Source: Ruminococcaceae bacterium UBA7101 (GTDB lineage Bacteria; Bacillota; Clostridia; Oscillospirales; Acutalibacteraceae). Taken from it: 23,337 bases of DNA. Positions 21,863-23,337 of this stretch are shown here, one piece after another. A program made the position numbers and the translations under genes. Each line of letters starts with the position of its first letter. The stretch's first letter is position 1. The DNA is taken from the NCBI GenBank assembly GCA_002493325.1, contig DKYL01000044.1, positions 1-23,337 on the forward strand, given 5' to 3'. Under the pieces are notes generated by a model. The model was not told the origin of the DNA and did no database searches. It saw nothing but the letters and a program-made list of their open reading frames with translations.

Positions 21863-23254
21863 ATGATTCACGCATATAAAATGAATGGATATAATATTAT
21901 ACTTGATCAGAACAGCGGCTGTGTGCACTCCGTTGATGAGGCGACCTATGATATTATTACTATGTATGAAAGCAAAAGCAAGGAAGAAATAAAATCATAT
22001 ATACTTGATAAATACAAAAATCAGGATGATGTAACATCTGCGGAAATTGATCTTTGCTTTGAGGATATTGAAGCACTTATTAAAGACGGCAGACTGTTTG
22101 CCGAGGATACCTTTGAGGCAGAGGCTGTTAATTTTAAAAGGCGTCAGGGTGTTGTTAAGGCAATTTGCCTTCACGTTGCACACGACTGCAATTTAGCCTG
22201 CAAATACTGCTTTGCAGGCAAGGGCGAATATGACGGACCGAAGGGCTTGATGAGCTTTGAAACCGGCAAACGTGCACTTGATTTTCTGATTGAACAGAGC
22301 GGGACAAGACGAAATCTGGAGGTTGACTTTTTCGGCGGTGAGCCGCTCCTAAACTGGGAGGTCTGCAAGAAGCTGGTTGCCTATGGCAGAGAGCAGGAAA
22401 AAAAGCACAATAAAAATTTCAGATTCACACTTACAACAAACGGACTGCTGATTAACGATGATGTTATTGATTTCTGCAATAAGGAAATGGCTAATGTAGT
22501 ATTATCTCTCGACGGAAGAAAAATCACCAACGATGCCATGAGAGTATCTGCAAACGGCACAGGCTCATATGATTTAATTATTGACAAGTTTAAGAAGCTG
22601 GCAAAGGCAAGAAACCAAAAGGATTATTATATGAGAGGCACTTACACGCACAATAATCTTGATTTTGCAAGCGATATTATACATATGGCTGACCTTGGCT
22701 TTAAGGAATTATCCATAGAGCCTGTTGTCAGTGACCCGAGCGAGCCTTATGCTCTTAAAAATGAAGATTTGCCTGTACTTAAAGAGCAGTATCAGATATT
22801 AGCTGATGAAATGCTGAGAAGATACAGAAAGGGTGACGGCTTCACCTTCTATCACTATATGATTGACCTTAATGCAGGACCCTGTATTGTTAAGAGAGTA
22901 TCGGGCTGCGGTGTAGGAACGGAATACCTTGCCGTTACGCCAAGCGGCGAGCTTTACCCCTGTCACCAGTTTGTAGGCGATGAAAAATTCCTGCTGGGTG
23001 ATATATGGAAGGGCATAACAAACAAAGAGGTCATTGAACAGTTTGAAGGCTGTAATGTATATTCCCACAAGGAATGCAAGGACTGCTTTGCCAAGCTTTA
23101 CTGCTCAGGCGGATGTGCTGCAAATGCATATCACACAACAGGCAGCGTTAACGGCATTTATGAATTTGGCTGTGAGCTGCATCGTAAAAGAATTGAATGT
23201 GCAATTATGCTTAAGGTAGCAGAGGCAGAAGAAAATCTGAAAGTTGAATATTAA
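21863..23254 (+). CDS. scfB: SCIFF radical SAM/SPASM maturase
   Basis: Radical SAM enzyme that forms Cys-to-residue thioether links in the SCIFF precursor. 463 residues, the family length. The N-terminal ~90 residues (MIHAYKMNGYNIILD onward) form a RiPP-recognition-like domain. The radical SAM core has CNLACKYC (Cys109, 113, 116) and FFGGEPL (156-162). The SPASM region carries Cys341, 349, 367, 397, 405, 408, 414, 418 and 437, including ECKDCFAKLYCSGGC, enough for two auxiliary 4Fe-4S clusters. All expected ligands appear intact, in contrast to the altered precursor core. ATG at 21863 has GGAG 7 bases upstream. Confidence 0.95.
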   Translation: MIHAYKMNGYNIILDQNSGCVHSVDEATYDIITMYESKSKEEIKSYILDKYKNQDDVTSAEIDLCFEDIEALIKDGRLFAEDTFEAEAVNFKRRQGVVKAICLHVAHDCNLACKYCFAGKGEYDGPKGLMSFETGKRALDFLIEQSGTRRNLEVDFFGGEPLLNWEVCKKLVAYGREQEKKHNKNFRFTLTTNGLLINDDVIDFCNKEMANVVLSLDGRKITNDAMRVSANGTGSYDLIIDKFKKLAKARNQKDYYMRGTYTHNNLDFASDIIHMADLGFKELSIEPVVSDPSEPYALKNEDLPVLKEQYQILADEMLRRYRKGDGFTFYHYMIDLNAGPCIVKRVSGCGVGTEYLAVTPSGELYPCHQFVGDEKFLLGDIWKGITNKEVIEQFEGCNVYSHKECKDCFAKLYCSGGCAANAYHTTGSVNGIYEFGCELHRKRIECAIMLKVAEAEENLKVEY

Positions 23255-23261
23255 ATAATTT

Positions 23262-23301
23262 AAGGTACGGTAAACATAGAGCGTTTATCGTACCTTTTTT
23301 T
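23262..23301 (+). terminator. Terminator after scfB
   Basis: 14-bp stem with one G-U pair (AAGGTACGGTAAAC / GTTTATCGTACCTT), 7-nt loop, then a run of seven T. It starts 7 bases after the scfB stop. The last 36 bases of the window show nothing I can assign. Confidence 0.88.
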
Positions 23302-23337
23302 GTATACTGATTCAGAGGCTTTGTCAATAAAAGTGTG

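Noticed and set aside
1..23337. CRISPR arrays, insertion sequences, prophage genes or attachment sites
   Set aside because: No regularly spaced repeats, transposases, integrases or flanking duplications were found; the tRNA-Leu 3' end is not repeated in the window.

Overview
The window reads as a low-GC, Gram-positive anaerobe of class Clostridia, most likely a gut Oscillospiraceae/Ruminococcaceae relative. Pointers are the SCIFF ranthipeptide locus, RNase J, AGGAGG-type ribosome binding sites with several TTG starts, the clostridial type of second type II topoisomerase, and a secreted modular protein next to a dockerin-like fragment. The assignment is inferred from gene content only. No intergenic stretch exceeds about 215 bases.

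Bases 1-5590, minus strand: a DEDDh exonuclease with a zinc ribbon, secG with its own promoter and terminator, and a divergent topoisomerase pair (parE then parC) from a TTGACT-17-TAATAT promoter. Bases 5602-12594, minus strand: one tightly packed housekeeping operon, rnj-rplI-dnaB-tilS-ftsH (RNA decay, ribosome, replication, tRNA modification, membrane proteolysis). It has a near-consensus promoter at its head and a 12-bp terminator hairpin at its foot. hpt, which often lies between tilS and ftsH in Firmicutes, is absent.

Bases 12600-15630: rnhA (plus) converges on, and overlaps by 4 bp, a two-gene minus operon (an unrecognised single-pass membrane protein and a GNAT-like acyltransferase). 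That operon is divergent from a ROK sugar kinase through back-to-back promoters. Bases 15638-19610, minus strand, are accessory: a half-dockerin fragment, a secreted Ig-like/FIVAR/B-repeat protein broken by in-frame TAA codons, a DUF5714-DUF3592 pair, and tRNA-Leu(CAG) preceded by an unusually long, structured leader.

Bases 19742-23301, plus strand: an apparently leaderless membrane protein gene, an Orn/Lys/Arg decarboxylase-family PLP enzyme, and the SCIFF locus, made of a 48-residue precursor (scfA), an intergenic terminator hairpin and the radical SAM/SPASM maturase (scfB).

The most interesting item is the SCIFF precursor. It still has six cysteines, but one core cysteine is Ser32 and the usual Thr37 is Ser37. 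These correspond, by my recollection, to the Cys32-Thr37 thioether pair characterised for a clostridial homologue, while an extra cysteine sits in the leader region. Other items worth a second look are the structured tRNA leader, the abutting divergent promoters and leaderless start beside it, and the pattern of decay in the secreted-protein region.
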